Of a stretch of DNA of 64,000 bases, positions 27,901 through 40,425 are shown in pieces (position 1 is the first letter of the stretch; each line of letters begins with the position of its first letter). The stretch is from Arctopsyche grandis (Eukaryota; Arthropoda; Insecta; Trichoptera; Hydropsychidae). The translations under genes were made by a program, and so were the position numbers. The notes below the pieces were generated by a model. It was not told where the DNA came from. It did no database searches and saw nothing but the letters and a program-made list of their open reading frames with translations. Location of the stretch: assembly GCF_051622035.1 (NCBI RefSeq), contig NC_135357.1, forward strand, positions 16,483,001 through 16,547,000, given 5' to 3'.

Positions 27901-28140
27901 GTAATTATGGTATTTGTAACTTATGTAAAACAATTCTGCTCATATATGTCACCTTGGGCAACCCGTAGTAGCATATATGTATGATCGGGGTTAATATTAT
28001 ATATAATGTATAAATAAATATTCAGAAACTTTTTTGGTGTTTTTTTTTTTTTTTTTTTAAATATTGTATTACTGTATGTTTCCGTTTTTAATAAATAAAT
28101 AAATTAATATGTATGTATGTCCATATACATATGTATATTG
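24966..28140. other. Gene-poor stretch
   Basis: No gene is supported. A possible degenerate SINE lies at about 25145-25590. It has a tRNA-like head ending in GGATTCAAGTTTCGG, the block TTTTCCAATTTTTCTAG, and a tail like CGCCTTGGG found at other SINE ends. Another SINE-like tail (CACCTTGGGCAACCCGTAG) lies near 27952. Inverted 13-mers TATGAGCCGCTAT (27434) and ATAGCGGCTCATA (27702) frame about 280 bp. A T-run lies at 28038-28058. The 135-codon frame at 25890-26297 shows no domain. Confidence 0.4.
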
Positions 28141-28626
28141 TATATGTTACAGTCAAAGTATAAATTTCGTTCATTCATGAATTCACTAGTTTGTTCATAC
28201 ACGAACCAATCTGGCTAGTTGTGGTTTACACCAAAGAACAAATTCAAAAAAACAAACTACATATGTAGTTTGTTCATGCACAAACTATTAGGCATAGGTT
28301 TAAATATTCTCAATAGTTTGTCATCTAGGTATGAATGCTTACCCTGGATTGCAATGTTTTAAAAAATAACGGAAATGAGAATTAAAGGAACGTTGTGATA
28401 TAGACCCCAAAGGATTTTATTTTTAAATACTTGGTGTTTTGATATCTCAAAGGCTTTGACAACTCAAAAGTTTTGGCGGCCAAAAGTTTCATGCATGCAT
28501 GCATAGTGGGTTTATTTGAAGATAGCTTTTGACTGTTAGCACTTAAATTAAAACCGATAGTTTGTGTATGAAAAAACTAGCATGTTCATGAACGTACCGG
28601 AGTGAACACTTGGACTATAACATATA
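28141..28626 (-). mobile_element. Non-autonomous TIR element, copy 2
   Basis: It is the same family as 8420-8817 but inverted. The left end TATGTTACAGTC and the right end (CATGTTCATGAACG to GGACTATAACATAT) are complementary. Both ends carry TAGTTTGTTCATACACGAAC-like subterminal repeats. It is longer than copy 1 in the middle and has no transposase. Confidence 0.75.
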
Positions 28627-31600
28627 TGTATATATGTACATATATACACACAAAAATTAACAGTCAAAAGAACATATTTTAATACAAAAAACGATATTTT
28701 GCGAAGCATGTACTTTATCAAAATATGTAGAATCGTAGACAGAGTTTTCATTTGCAGGCGAGTTTTCACTGAAATATTAACGCAAATCCCTTTCAGCTCC
28801 AACCGTATTCTTTAACCCCTTGCGCACCCCATTCACGCCACCGCACCCCTGCCACGCTCCCGCATTATACGAGGGAATATAATCCTCGCTCGGCATATTT
28901 GACGCGAGATGTGAAATTCCGCGGTGAATTATTTATAAACAATTTACACATGCCATACGCCGCGTCACTCTATGACAAACAAGGTTTATGTCTTAACCTC
29001 ATCAAATATTAACGCGGAGAACGCGCCGGTTACGGTTATTGCCGAGAGAGCGTGCCTATATTGTCACACACCCACCCCCACATAATATAAATAAATGCAT
29101 GTGTGTATGGGTTCATTTGTGTCCCCCGAATCCATGGGCCCGTGTGCGAGTCTCCGTCGTACCTCGCATAAAATACAATATGTCCTAAAAGGTATGCCAT
29201 TTTAATAATGAGTTTCATGATTGAAGTTATTTATACTCTTTGATACATCTAAGTGAGGTATTCAGTTTCAGATACAATCAAAAAATGATTTGCTTAATTT
29301 TTCCATACGACCGATTTATTTGAAAATACAAATATCTTGGAAAAATGTGTAGTTGATAATTATTAATGATAATTCCTTTCTGTTGTTTACCTTCCTTTAT
29401 TTGCGGTAATGTGGAGGAGGGACTGCCGGCTGGTGTATGGTGATTGGCACATCACCTATTTGTGTTAGATCGACACTATTCTAATTCTAATACACACCGG
29501 CAGTCCCCCATTTATACATAATCATATTACATTAAGGTGGGGAGCGGCCATAACCGTATTAAGATTGTCCATATCTTATACAAGTATTTGAAAATTACAC
29601 ATGTAGTTTGATTCTAACTGATTAATCGCTTTCGAGCTATTGATTGATTTAAATGGGTTTTTTGAATATATTGATATAATTCGATATTTAGCTTTTGATA
29701 CTCCCTATGCGAATGAGCGAGTATATATGTAAATATTGAATGGAAAAGCGAGGGGGTGTACGAAGCAATTTCCCCCGCGAAAATTATTTGCAAGTGGCTT
29801 TTATAAAATCGCACGATTGCGGTGGGCGGTTTTCCAGCATATATTGACACTTTTTATAAATGAAAAATAAATTTAACCCGCTTTTCCCATTTTCGAGCTG
29901 GAGAGAAAGAGAAATTTTCCCGAATCTGATACTCAAATCTTTCCCCCATGCCAAACATTTCCAGCTTAAGTGGTGAAAATGGGAAGGGGATTATGTACCA
30001 AAATGGCACTAGAATTTTATAAAATTAATGTGTATTTACACCTTAACAAATATTGACAATGCATATTATGTGCGCTTTGCAATTTAACTTGCATATACAA
30101 TGTATCTAAATACTACAATGTAAATAAAGGTTATTTGTTACAGTTTTAAATGTGAACCTGATAAGTTTAGCATTAGTTTTAGACCCCACATGAGTATTGT
30201 TTATATATTTATTTTTTATGTTTTTATAACTTATCTTGTAACGATTAGTAAGAACTTTCGATCGATTTAATTTCGACGATTTTATGATGCGGCACGATCT
30301 CGTGCCGACACGGATCTTTCGTGTTTGTATGTTATGAGAACGGTGAATCACATGTGTTTCTATGGGATTTTTTAACGGAAACGCCAATAGAATATATAAT
30401 ATTCAATAATCACCCGTTGGTATTCCGAAGCTTCACCCAAAAAAAATCACAATTGTGTTTATAAGGAAAATCATACCGCCTGTAGAATTCGTGCATATTT
30501 TTAATTGTTATTGCTCATATATTATCTTTTAGTATACAAATTAAAATTAAAGTAATTAAGTTGAACAAAAAAATAAAAACGATTGTTACGATCGTTTGCG
30601 GGTTAACAGTGTACAGGATGATCCCAAAGTCATCGGGATTATTTACACAAGTTGTCAGTGATTTTATGACGGGGCCGCAATAAAACAATACGAGGCGAGA
30701 TGAGATCGACAGATAAACAGACGCCAGCGGCTTTCAAACATTTGCAAGCGATTCATCAATAAGTCATTTCATAGAAATGAATCGATAGCGATTATTATAT
30801 TGCATACAATATACACATATTATGAAACTACGAGTAGTAAATATTTTTTTAAGATAAATTTATTACATCTTTAGACGGCTTGAGAATCCTAGATTTATAT
30901 AACACGTTGTCAATGTCGAATAAAATATATGCCTTTTGTAGTGTTCATATTGAACGCGTTCAAGCACACACAATAAAACGGGCGAGAACGGGTCAATAAT
31001 AAAATTGTTAAAATAAATATACAGATATGTGTATCATAATTTAGATTCGTAGTTCGTTATAGCGAGATTTTTATTGCACGTTCAATATTGTGATATCAAA
31101 TTTAATTTTACAGAAATTATACAATTTATGGTATCTACATTATGTATAAATAGCGAGTTACCAACGAACCAACGAACAAATTTATAGCGAATACTGAAAT
31201 AACAAAATTTCTAGTATGTAGGTAGAACTAATTATTTTTGCATGACCAAATCAAATTAATTAAGTTTTCAATTTAATTTAAATGAATTTATAATATAACA
31301 CAATAATCAAAAGATCCTTATATAGAAGTTCAATTTAACGATATTTAAGAATATGTACAATATTAATTACATAATAAATACCTAAATACTAGTAAAATTA
31401 CATATTGGTAAACGTTGATTGGCTTTCCTTGAATTGAATTCCGGATTGAAGTGGATGATGTACGACAAAGTCATCATTATCATTACGACATGATGAACGT
31501 AATGATAATGATGAATTTGTCGATATGTCCAAAGCGAAATACGTGAATTATGCAAATTCATCAATGGACCTATTGGAAAACTTTCATAGTATTAAATCTC

Positions 31601-32704
31601 CAACCAATCAATTTATCGTGACAAAAATTTCGAAAAAGTAGGCTTTTTTCATATATGTATTTCTTTTTCGAGAATAGTTTTCGTACTATAGAAATAATCG
31701 ATTTTCGTACTATTATAAAAAATAAAAATTCAATATTCACCTATTGAAGTTTATTTGGGTCGATTATGATAAGTTTTGACTGATTAACGAGAATCGTAAT
31801 TTTTTTCGTGTTCCTGTGATTATTTTGAAAATAAAAGTTGTTGAAAGCTTTTTTGAGTATATGTCTTAAACCTTAACACAAAAAAATCTGAAAAATTTCC
31901 CGAATTTGAAGGAGGCCAAAATGACCTGTTTTGACGTAAAACATAACATATTGCGTTGAAATACATGTTCGATTCCAATCATAAGAAACAGTATAAGGGA
32001 TAAACACCACAACGAAAGAAAGCAGTGACTAGAGATGTTGGATAAAATTAAAATTTCGACATGTATTTAGTTCGTCTAGTTTGAAAAAGTTTTACAGTAG
32101 TGAATTTGATCACAAACACCATCAAGCACGGAAAATATGTGTGTTTAAGAAGTCCACAGATTTCCAAATGCACAGAGGAAAATGGGTGAGATGAGGGGAG
32201 GGGGATGTGAGGTCTCAAAAGTTGGCTCAATAAGTTTCGGCCCTTCGTTTCGATATTTATGAGCGGCTGGAGAGGCGAGCGAAAGTTGTGTGTAAGGGCA
32301 CCACAGGGATCTGGTCCACGGGGCCCAACTTTCATCGGTGTCGTATCTTACGCTCCGATAAGGTGGCACCTAGCATGCGAAAACTTAGACAATCGACACC
32401 GGCACGAGCTATATGAGCCGTTATAATTTAGTTCATATACGTTTCGCGCGCACGCCCCTGGGACCGATAACGCGCATATACGCCCCTGGATTAACGACCC
32501 AGCAAACGAGTTATGTCCCGCCAACAACTTACTGCTCTCAACCTAGCGGTAGTCCTAACGTTCACCTGGACTATTTTATTAGTCCTTCTAATATTGGAAT
32601 ACGTTTCATTGCCTTTTTTTATTTTCTGTAATATAAAAGAGTGATTCTTCACCTTTTTTAAGGCAGTTGTATCAAAACTCTATACTCTGTTGTATCAAAA
32701 GTGT
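28627..32704. other. Gene-poor stretch with candidate regulatory islands
   Basis: About 28800-29160 is a unique GC-richer block (TTCCGCGGTGAATTATTTAT, AACGCGGAGAACGCGCCGG). A structured inverted repeat lies at 29419-29508. GC-richer blocks also lie at about 30600-30740 and 32150-32560. There is no supported protein or RNA gene. Confidence 0.45.
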
Positions 32705-32990
32705 AATCATCATTATCTACAGCCATTAAACATCCACTGCTGGATGAAGGCCTTCCTAACATGCTTCTATTCATCTCTTTTTTGGTTAAATCTCAACCAT
32801 CGTGTGTCATACATCTTTATAATTTCATCCACCTTAGATTCTTTCGACCATCTGTCGTCCACTTTAATTTCTCCACTATATCAAATTCCCTTATCATTCT
32901 TATCCTATCTCTCATTGCTATTTCAAGTATCTTCAAGCATCATACTTCTTTGAGTACTTTGGGTAAAATTTTGGCATGCAACGCCCAGTT
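32705..32990 (-). mobile_element. RTE-type LINE 3' fragment
   Basis: On the minus strand it carries the terminal RTE block (CATCCACTGCTGGATGAAGG on the plus strand) and then degenerate upstream coding sequence. The two plus-strand open frames across it are shadows of this fragment. Confidence 0.85.
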
Positions 32991-33074
32991 TTTTTATTCA
33001 AATTTCAATTTAGAACCAATAGGGATGCAAGGGTGTATGTTCACATTCATTGATCAAGACTGAATGACATAAAA

Positions 33075-33704
33075 ATGTTGAATATTAAATATAATTTTAC
33101 AGATTTAAAGGAATACAATTTAATTCTTTTAAATGCTGAATATCTTTGTAGCAATACAAATTTGAAAGCTTTGGAGTATACATACCAATTTTTAATTCTA
33201 ATTCTTTTTCAAATCCTATTTGCACTTCTACATATACCTACTCAAAGTTATACCGTAGACGTTTTTTGGAAGAAGTTGAGGCTTGGGCCACTTAAATTTG
33301 ATGCAAAAGTAAAATTTTTTCCTTTTTTTTTATTTCACCAACTTGAGCAAACCGAAGAAAATTCGTGTTGTATGTACATATACTTTGTAATTTTTTTTAA
33401 GTATTTACTTGAATTTAATTATATTGCTTGCTTAGCATATTCTTGTACATACATATACGAGATTATATTAATTGAGCTTAGAATTCGCACGCCAACGGTT
33501 GATAATGACTGTTATAAAGTATCAGATAAGCTCGAGTCGCGCGCACTATCGACACTGTACGATTGTTTATTTCCGTTTTCCGATTCACTTCGAATTTGTG
33601 AATGGACCTGGTGGTACCTCATGGGTGGTACCGGTCCATCTTCGACGACAGCCGCCTGTGGGCTGAAGACAAGACGTGAAAAGACCGCCTGGAAACGGAA
33701 ATAA
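33075..33704 (+). other. 209-codon open frame of unknown status
   Basis: This is the longest open frame that is not a repeat. Its first 140 codons are AT-rich and hydrophobic (FLILILFQILFALLHI). The last 60 lie in a GC-richer block with inverted arms TTTATTTCCGTTTTCC near 33566 and GGAAACGGAAATAAA near 33691. The abrupt composition change in one frame argues against a single exon. I recognise no domain and would call it uncertain, more likely non-coding. Confidence 0.2.
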
Positions 33705-34721
33705 ATTAGTGACATCTTTAATCACACGCACAACGTATCAAATAACCTGTCTGCACACACCCAACATCTCAGCGGAGCGGCTATTTTAGTACTAAGATTT
33801 CATTTAAATTTTTAAACTTTATTTACTACACTATAGTTATAGGTGTGTAGATTATGTTTAGATTTTTTGTTAATGATAAATCTAAATACATATCGGTAAA
33901 AAATGCGTTCAAAGGATGTGCGACTGTGCGTGTACGGTCGATCGATTCGTCACCACTCAACACGGTTTTTATCGAAAAAATTCCCTTTTTATACCAATAC
34001 ACGATCACCAATCGTTGTTATAACGATCGAAAAATACCGTGGTATTATCCTTTAAAAAATACATATAAAAATCCACGTCGATTGAACGAGGATTGGAGCT
34101 GCACATACACACACCGCCTCGATTCGACACGTCCTTTTTTTCACCGTACCCGAGTCGAAAATCGATCTATGGATCTATCGGTGTTAATATTGTCATCGCG
34201 CTATGGATAAAAAACGGCCTAAATAACCATAAGTAAATTGGAATCTGGATGAAAAGCTGCGCGTCATCGCGTCAGGTGCAACTAGAGTGCATGAATGAAA
34301 CTCGGGAATGTTTTCCCTTCGATTCGCACGTCGGTCGAGTTAAGACCGGCTCGGAACTCTCGGACAATGGATCAGATCAGGACGTTACGAGGCAATAATA
34401 ACTCTTGACCCAAAAAGAACAAACGCAAGGATCAGTCGGCTTCCTCGTAAAATGCATATTCATATGCGCGAACGCAATCATTCGTTGCGTCGGTCGTATA
34501 GAGACGTTCTCATCAGGGATGTAGTGCTAACCGGGTAAAACCACTAGTACCTACATATATGGAGTGGTTATAAAGAAACAACAATATTATTATGTACTAG
34601 TGTTGTGCCTGTTGATTAAAATTGTGCCTATGGATTTGAAAAGGAAATAATACACAAATTAAAATAAAGTGATGTATATGTTAAATAAAATAATAAATAA
34701 ATGTTAAAATAAAGTTATAAC
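33705..34721. other. Gene-free; GC-richer unique block
   Basis: About 33880-34520 is unique, with octamer-like ATGCATATTCATATGCGCG near 34452. A 118-codon plus frame at 33854-34210 has no recognised domain. It may be regulatory DNA. Confidence 0.35.
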
Positions 34722-35235
34722 CAGCAGCGTGGCCTAGTGGTTAGCATGCAGAGTGTGACGGGTTTGATTACCAATAGAGTCCCGTTGTTGGCCATACCCT
34801 GGTTTCTGACTCGAGGTCGATCGTTTCTTATTAAAATTTGCCAATTTTTCTGATTTTCATTGGAACGGTTCCTGTAAAATTTGGCATTCCCTTCCAAATT
34901 TCTCTCGCAAATCTTGAGTTGTTCAGTGTCTCATGGTTCGCCGATTGTATACAAAAATGCTGCAAAAAATTTCTCCATAGACGTCTTTGTGGAAGATTAA
35001 TGTACGAAAATTGTTGTACTGTATAAATGCTTATTGATCATATTATATCATTTAAAATGTTAAAATTGCAATGTTTGACCATACATACATGGATGTCGTC
35101 TATAAAAATGTAAAAAGTATATAATAGTTGTGTATTATATGTAATTTGGTATGTTTCTTGATCTGTATAGTACACTCCCGCTTTGAATGCAATCTGTTAG
35201 ACGAGTGTACATGATTAATTGAATAAATAAAATGT
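34722..35235 (+). mobile_element. tRNA-derived SINE, long copy
   Basis: The A box TGGCCTAGTGG at 34730-34740 fits the polymerase III consensus exactly; the B box region (GGTTTGATTACC) has decayed. The body block (CGTTTCTTATTAAAATTTGCC, GGAACGGTTCCTGTAAAATT) and further blocks GCAATGTTTGACCAT and TTTCTTGATCTGTA also appear reverse-complemented at 49780-50085. The 3' hairpin is not recognisable. Confidence 0.8.
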
Positions 35236-36112
35236 TTTATATAAATATAATGTAAGGTAATTTATAGATACACGCACGTATTAATAGTAAAATGTGTAAA
35301 AGTAAAGAGTGGCGCATTACACGCTCGCCGATCCAACCCGTTTACCCGATTGAAATGATGAATTAATGTGTATGTGTGTGTGTCCTCGTGAATGTGTGTA
35401 TGTGTACGCTCGAAATTTTTTTCCATATATCTAAGTCAATCAAACTGTATCACCAAAAAACTATCAATTTACTTGATTTCTACTGTATTTTTTTCTTTGG
35501 TTAATTTTTACTTTATTTTAATATTTGTACAAGAAACGATTATATAAATAATATATATTATCATGATATTTTTCTAAAAGCTCGACTTCACATATCAAAT
35601 ATTAGCTTGCTTGATAAGAAATCCTTTTTTTTAAATCCACGTTAGCCTCACATAGAAGTAGAATCGATAAAAAGAGAAACAAAAGATTATCACGGAAAAA
35701 ACCATTAAATAAAATATCTACATACATATGTATAAATCTATCAATAAGGACCTAATTTTTTTTGTGTTTGTGAATTTCGAAATAAAAGCACAATTTTGTA
35801 TGAAAATCAGTACTTGAGGCCAAAATTTTGAATTTAGAAAACAAATGGAGCGCGTTCCGGCTTAAAAAAAGATTCGCCGGAACGATGCTCCAGCCCGTTC
35901 CCCACTACACCACTGGTTCTCGTGTAATGAGATGCTCGGTGAAAAAACGAAGATAATTATTTAAACGAACAAGCATTTCGCATAAAAGCAATTCGGCACA
36001 GACTAATGATTCAATTGATCGTTTTCGATTCGAAGATCGAAGCTTTGAACGGCCAAAATGGTACAAACAACAACTTATGATGTACATATGTATGATCATA
36101 AACATACATAAT
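35236..36112. other. Gene-free AT-rich spacer
   Basis: AT-rich with a TGTG-type run near 35370-35400. A short inverted CGTTCCGG/CCGGAACG pair lies near 35852 and 35877. There is no supported gene. Confidence 0.45.
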
Positions 36113-36460
36113 CAGGGCCGACGAGAGAGGGTGGGGGGGGGTGGGGGAGCCGGGGTAAAGATACAGGGACTACTCGAGAGGCCCCGTGTCGGGACGTCTG
36201 ACTAACCGATATTGATATTTTATATTATTCTACACAAAAATACATGTATTCACTTTATTGCTAGATGTTTATTATTTTTCGATCCACGCATTTTCTGTGT
36301 CCATGTGAAATCGTACCTGTTATACCAGACTTTCTTATTCAATTATTTAAAAAAATAACCAACATACATATTAGAAATATCCACACGATCTTTATTTTTT
36401 TGTGTCATAGGGCCCGTAATTAATTTTTCCTAGGGCCCGAGATTCCTCTCGGTGGCCTTG
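36113..36460. mobile_element. Short element with CAGGGCC-type inverted ends
   Basis: The left end CAGGGCCGACGAGAG and the right end CTCTCGGTGGCCTTG are complementary at 12 of 15 positions. The flanking 8-mers (TACATAAT and TATACGTT) do not match convincingly, so the target duplication is lost or the ends are misplaced. There is no coding capacity. Confidence 0.5.
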
Positions 36461-36481
36461 TATACGTTACCCCGACATTTG

Positions 36482-37216
36482 TGTGCGGACCAAATCACGC
36501 CAGCATTTTGGCGCGGTACATTTCGGCGCGACGTCATTTCGATACACTAAACAAATTAAAACCAAATAAGAAAAACAAAATTTGTATGCAAAATAAATAA
36601 ATAAATAACTATTATACTAAATTAACCGGGCTAATGATGGAGAGATGTCAAACGAATAATCCAAAGTATTTGTTTTTAGTTCGTTACTACTATCTTAAAT
36701 TACTATTAAACTATTGTTTTAAAACCTACATGATTTCAATTTATAGAGATCAATATCAATACGAATTATCCTAGAAGCAATTACATATATCATTATATTT
36801 TATTTAAAGTTTTGACCATTGTGGCATTAAATGAATTCCTATATAACAGAAAAGAACCAAAATAATTAACTATACAGAAATTAAATACATATTTATACAA
36901 ACAATTCATAAAACAAGTTCAAGCAATAGAATTAGTCACATAACATATACATAATAATATTTAAATATAAGGAGAAAAATTAGGAATGTCTAGTATTAAC
37001 GGTTAGCATCAATATAAGTACATATGTACGTATTAACATATGTATAAGAACCAAACGTGAACACAAAACATCCCCATGAGGCTCAAATCGATATATAAAA
37101 TTCATAATATATCACTTATAATAAATATGTACATATAAGCAGACTATTTATGCATTAAATTAGGAACCCAATGTACCGCGCCGAATGTCGGCGCGATTTT
37201 GTCCGCGCGGAAATGA
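36482..37216. mobile_element. Element with long GGCGCG-rich inverted ends, enclosing a LINE tail
   Basis: The left end (GCGGACCAAATCACGCC, TTTTGGCGCGGTACATT) and the right end (AATGTACCGCGCCGAATG, GGCGCGATTTTGTCCGCG) are imperfect inverted repeats of about 45-50 bp. The interior is AT-rich and includes the LINE tail at 36797-37160, which ends directly at the right arm. This suggests nested insertion. The superfamily is not identified. Confidence 0.65.
36797..37160 (-). mobile_element. LINE 3' tail fragment inside an inverted-repeat element
   Basis: Nearly identical to 24540-24965 (shared AAGGAGAAAAATTAGGA, CCCCATGAGGC and CAATAGAATTAGTC blocks). One arm of the terminal hairpin (GACCATTGTGGC) remains; the other has been lost by a deletion of the loop region. 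Confidence 0.8.
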
Positions 37217-37315
37217 CGGGACACATGTGTACTGTTTTGTTAGCGTAATTATGTATATATGTTACACCGAATCCATGAATTTGTCTATTACAAGCATTCG
37301 GCTAGAGAATTGCCG

Positions 37316-37800
37316 AATGCGTGAAAAATGCAAGCACGTTGCCCAGTTCACGGATTCCGTAAATTCTTTGCCGAATGCGTGAACTGGACAGCGTGTTATA
37401 TTATAACCAAGTGTCAAAGTGACAGCTGAATAAGGATGTTTAATTTACATATTATTATGTATAATATGACTACATACATATGTTTCACTGTTAAAATATT
37501 GATCAAAATGTATAAAAATGGCATTATTTAATGTATAAGTCATATGATATGATCGAAACATATGTATGTAGTCATATTATACATAATAATATGTAAATTA
37601 AACTAAATTAAACATCCTCATTCAGCTGTCACTTTGACACTTGTCCACGCTGTCCAGTTCTAAAAAACAACACCGGAGCGCTGATGTCTTTTTGCCGACT
37701 CCATGCTTTGAGCAGACAAATTCTTGCCGAATACACGCATTCGCCAAAGAATTTACGGAATCCGTGAACTGGGCAACATGCTTGCATTTTTCACGCATTT
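37316..37800. mobile_element. Fold-back element with about 170-bp arms
   Basis: The left arm 37316-37486 is the reverse complement of 37555-37800, with a loop of 68 bp. Shared blocks include CACGGATTCCGTAAATTCTTT, GTGTCAAAGTGACAGCTGAA and ACATATTATTATGTATAATA. The right arm has an extra segment of about 80 bp (about 37662-37745) absent from the left. High arm identity outside the indel suggests recent origin or gene conversion. There is no coding capacity. Confidence 0.85.
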
Positions 37801-37835
37801 ACATGTAATAAGATTTTTTTTCGTTACGATTGTAC

Positions 37836-38152
37836 TATTTTTTACATACCTCCTTTACGTTTCACATGGCTTTCGTGTTAGTGGTCATTTTTATCTCTTA
37901 TCCGATCGTTTTCATACTTTGCCATATTGCTCATTTTGGTCATCAATATAAGTAAATGGAGCCTCCGCTATTACGATGGTGCAAATATATCGTGTAAGAC
38001 GCGTTTGTATTTGACGTTTACTATTTGACGTTTACGGTTGACGTTTGTTTGTTAGTTTTAAACATAGATGGCGATAGTAAAAAAAAAATATTGGTGTTTT
38101 TATTCAAAATAATAATTTTATATACAAATTATAGAAGAGGTATGTTTTTAAA
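37836..38152. mobile_element. Short TIR element, relative of 45324-45984
   Basis: The left end TTTACATACCTCCTTTACG matches the longer element, and the next 240 bases share blocks such as CTCTTATCCGATCGTTTTCA, ATACATTGAT-like spacer and TTGGTGTTTTTATTCAAAAT. The right end (GAAGAGGTATGTTTTTA) is a decayed copy of the terminal repeat. It is an internally deleted derivative. Confidence 0.75.
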
Positions 38153-40034
38153 AAACTTTTTTTTATTTGTTTTTTAGATGTTCTTAAAATGCTCAGCATA
38201 TGTTGATTTGCAATTTTTGTATATTTTTATTTTCGACATTGAAGCTGTTGAGATTTAATACCGTAGTTTGTTCAAACATATTTCATATCGTCATTTGTAT
38301 TATTTCACGGATGAAACATTTGCTAATTAATAATAGGTAATTATAAAATTAATGCAAATGTGATTCAATTCATCCTATTGTGATGCAAAAGTAATCCAAG
38401 CGAAAACTTTTACGGTTTCAATTTCATCTAAGAGAGTTGGGGTTTAAAAACTCGAATGTGGTTACAGGATGTTATTGCAACTGGATACTGATCAATTGTG
38501 TAACAAAGCCCCAACCTATTATATTGTGTTGTAAACTTATACAATTATTTTTTATTTATTTTCAGTGTCCACTCCTCCGGAAACCGGGCCTTCGTACTCT
38601 TTAATACCGCAAAGTCGGATATTGTATAAGGTTTTTACTACAACGCTAATACGATATTCATTCATGAATTTTTATTCACTATGAAAATAAAACGTTTCGT
38701 TTTCGAGCCCGGGTGTTTTACGCGTGGGTCGAGTTATAATTTTTTTCTTTTCCCATTTTTATTTTTATTCTTTTTAGCACCATTATTCACTGACCGCACT
38801 CGACGAGACACTGAAAAGGGTAAAATTACCGAAGAGTCATTTTCATAGCTGTAACTCATTCGTTACAATGCTCATCGTCGCATTAAAATGTCACATTATA
38901 TACGCAGGGGTTATGATACTTAAGATGTTGAGTGCCTAATTTGGCACACGCAAACCCCAAGGAGGTCCTCAACATTGTGCGCATTTGCAATAAATTGCAT
39001 TCAACCTTATCTTTAAAAATTATGTACAAACAAACTCATCAAAAATTCGCCGTCCCTAAAAAAATCCCATTATGCATGGAAAATCCAATATAGCACCAGA
39101 ACGAAAGGCATAATAAATTCAAACGATAGTTCGATATACCGTCAATTTATTTATTCCATACATATGTATTTGTATGTGTGCGTTTTTACACTGAAAATCT
39201 ATTGGTAATATGGCCTAGTCATTCTGAGGATACAAACCAATTTATTTAACTGTCATTCACAAACGTTTGAATCGACGCTCGTTCTGTAGGGTAGGTATGT
39301 GATCGATCGTATAAAATTAACTTTTTATTCCGACTCGATTTCACGCAAAACTGAAATGTTTTCGAAAACACGAATAATATGACGACTGATATATACACAT
39401 ACGCATTTGGCCGCAGATCGCAGACATAGATGAGTCGCTGTGTCTGCGACAAAATTTATGGTCACCCTAGTGAGACACCACTTACACGCTTACCACGCGA
39501 TATTTATTGCCGAGACCCATTCATATCTGCCTACCTGCCCTAGCTGCCCCAAATATTCTAGATAAATCGATCATATTTATTACTACCCATATGTCTACGG
39601 GGACTTCTACGAAATGGTCTCCTTTCCGTTTTGACTCGTTTTCATTTGCAAGCATAATTCATAGATCCATTTCCGTTTCTAATGCAAAATAGTACTGTTT
39701 TGAATATATCGAATACCCTTAAAATTATTAATACGACTCGGAAGCCAATAAATTTATTTATCTATAAATACATACATCTGCATACATACATACATATAAT
39801 ATGCATACATAATAATTTTGGATACCTGAATGTATTGTATAAATAATATATTTCAAGCAGTAGGGACGAAAATTTCCATATCATTTGACTAATCATGAGA
39901 AGATTCTGCACGTGTTTTTATTTTACATATGTACATATAACCCAGGAAATGGTATCAAATGATACATTTTTCAATCTTATTAATGATATTTTGTGCTGTT
40001 ATATTATAAGGACCAGAAAATGTACATAATTATG
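38153..40034. other. Gene-free stretch
   Basis: AT-rich with moderately GC-rich unique blocks at about 38560-38640 and 39240-39480. The short frames here (for example 39246-39452 on the minus strand) show no domain. Confidence 0.45.
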
Positions 40035-40425
40035 CATGAAATATCTTCCATTGAAGATTGTCTAAGCTTACAAAAAGACTTGGACTCTTTCTCTAACTAC
40101 TGTCTTAAATAATAACCAGTTAATTCTCAATGTTGCCAAGTGTATCCACATTACATTATCTGGACTTACATCCCTTTTATTGTTTAATTTTCTTATCAAT
40201 ACTAAACAATTACTTAGGATTGATTGTGTGAGAGACCTTGGTATTGTACTTGAAATTATCTTTCCGTTTTCATATTGATTTAATAATACTCAAGGCAGAT
40301 CTATAGGAATTTGGGTTTTTAGACTATCAGAGCCCGTTAAATCCCATAGTAATGCGCCTTGATTTTTAAGTCATCTGGAATTTGCTGGTACTGTTTGGAA
40401 TCCTTTCTATCGCGTATATACATAT
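40035..40425 (+). mobile_element. Jockey-type LINE RT remnant
   Basis: In-frame blocks DCLSLQKDLDSFSNYCLK, NNQLILNVAKCIHITLS, RDLGIVLE and LEFAGTVWNPFY are the expected order downstream of the catalytic motif in jockey-like reverse transcriptases. Stops and frameshifts occur between them and both ends are missing. It is a decayed fragment. Confidence 0.85.
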
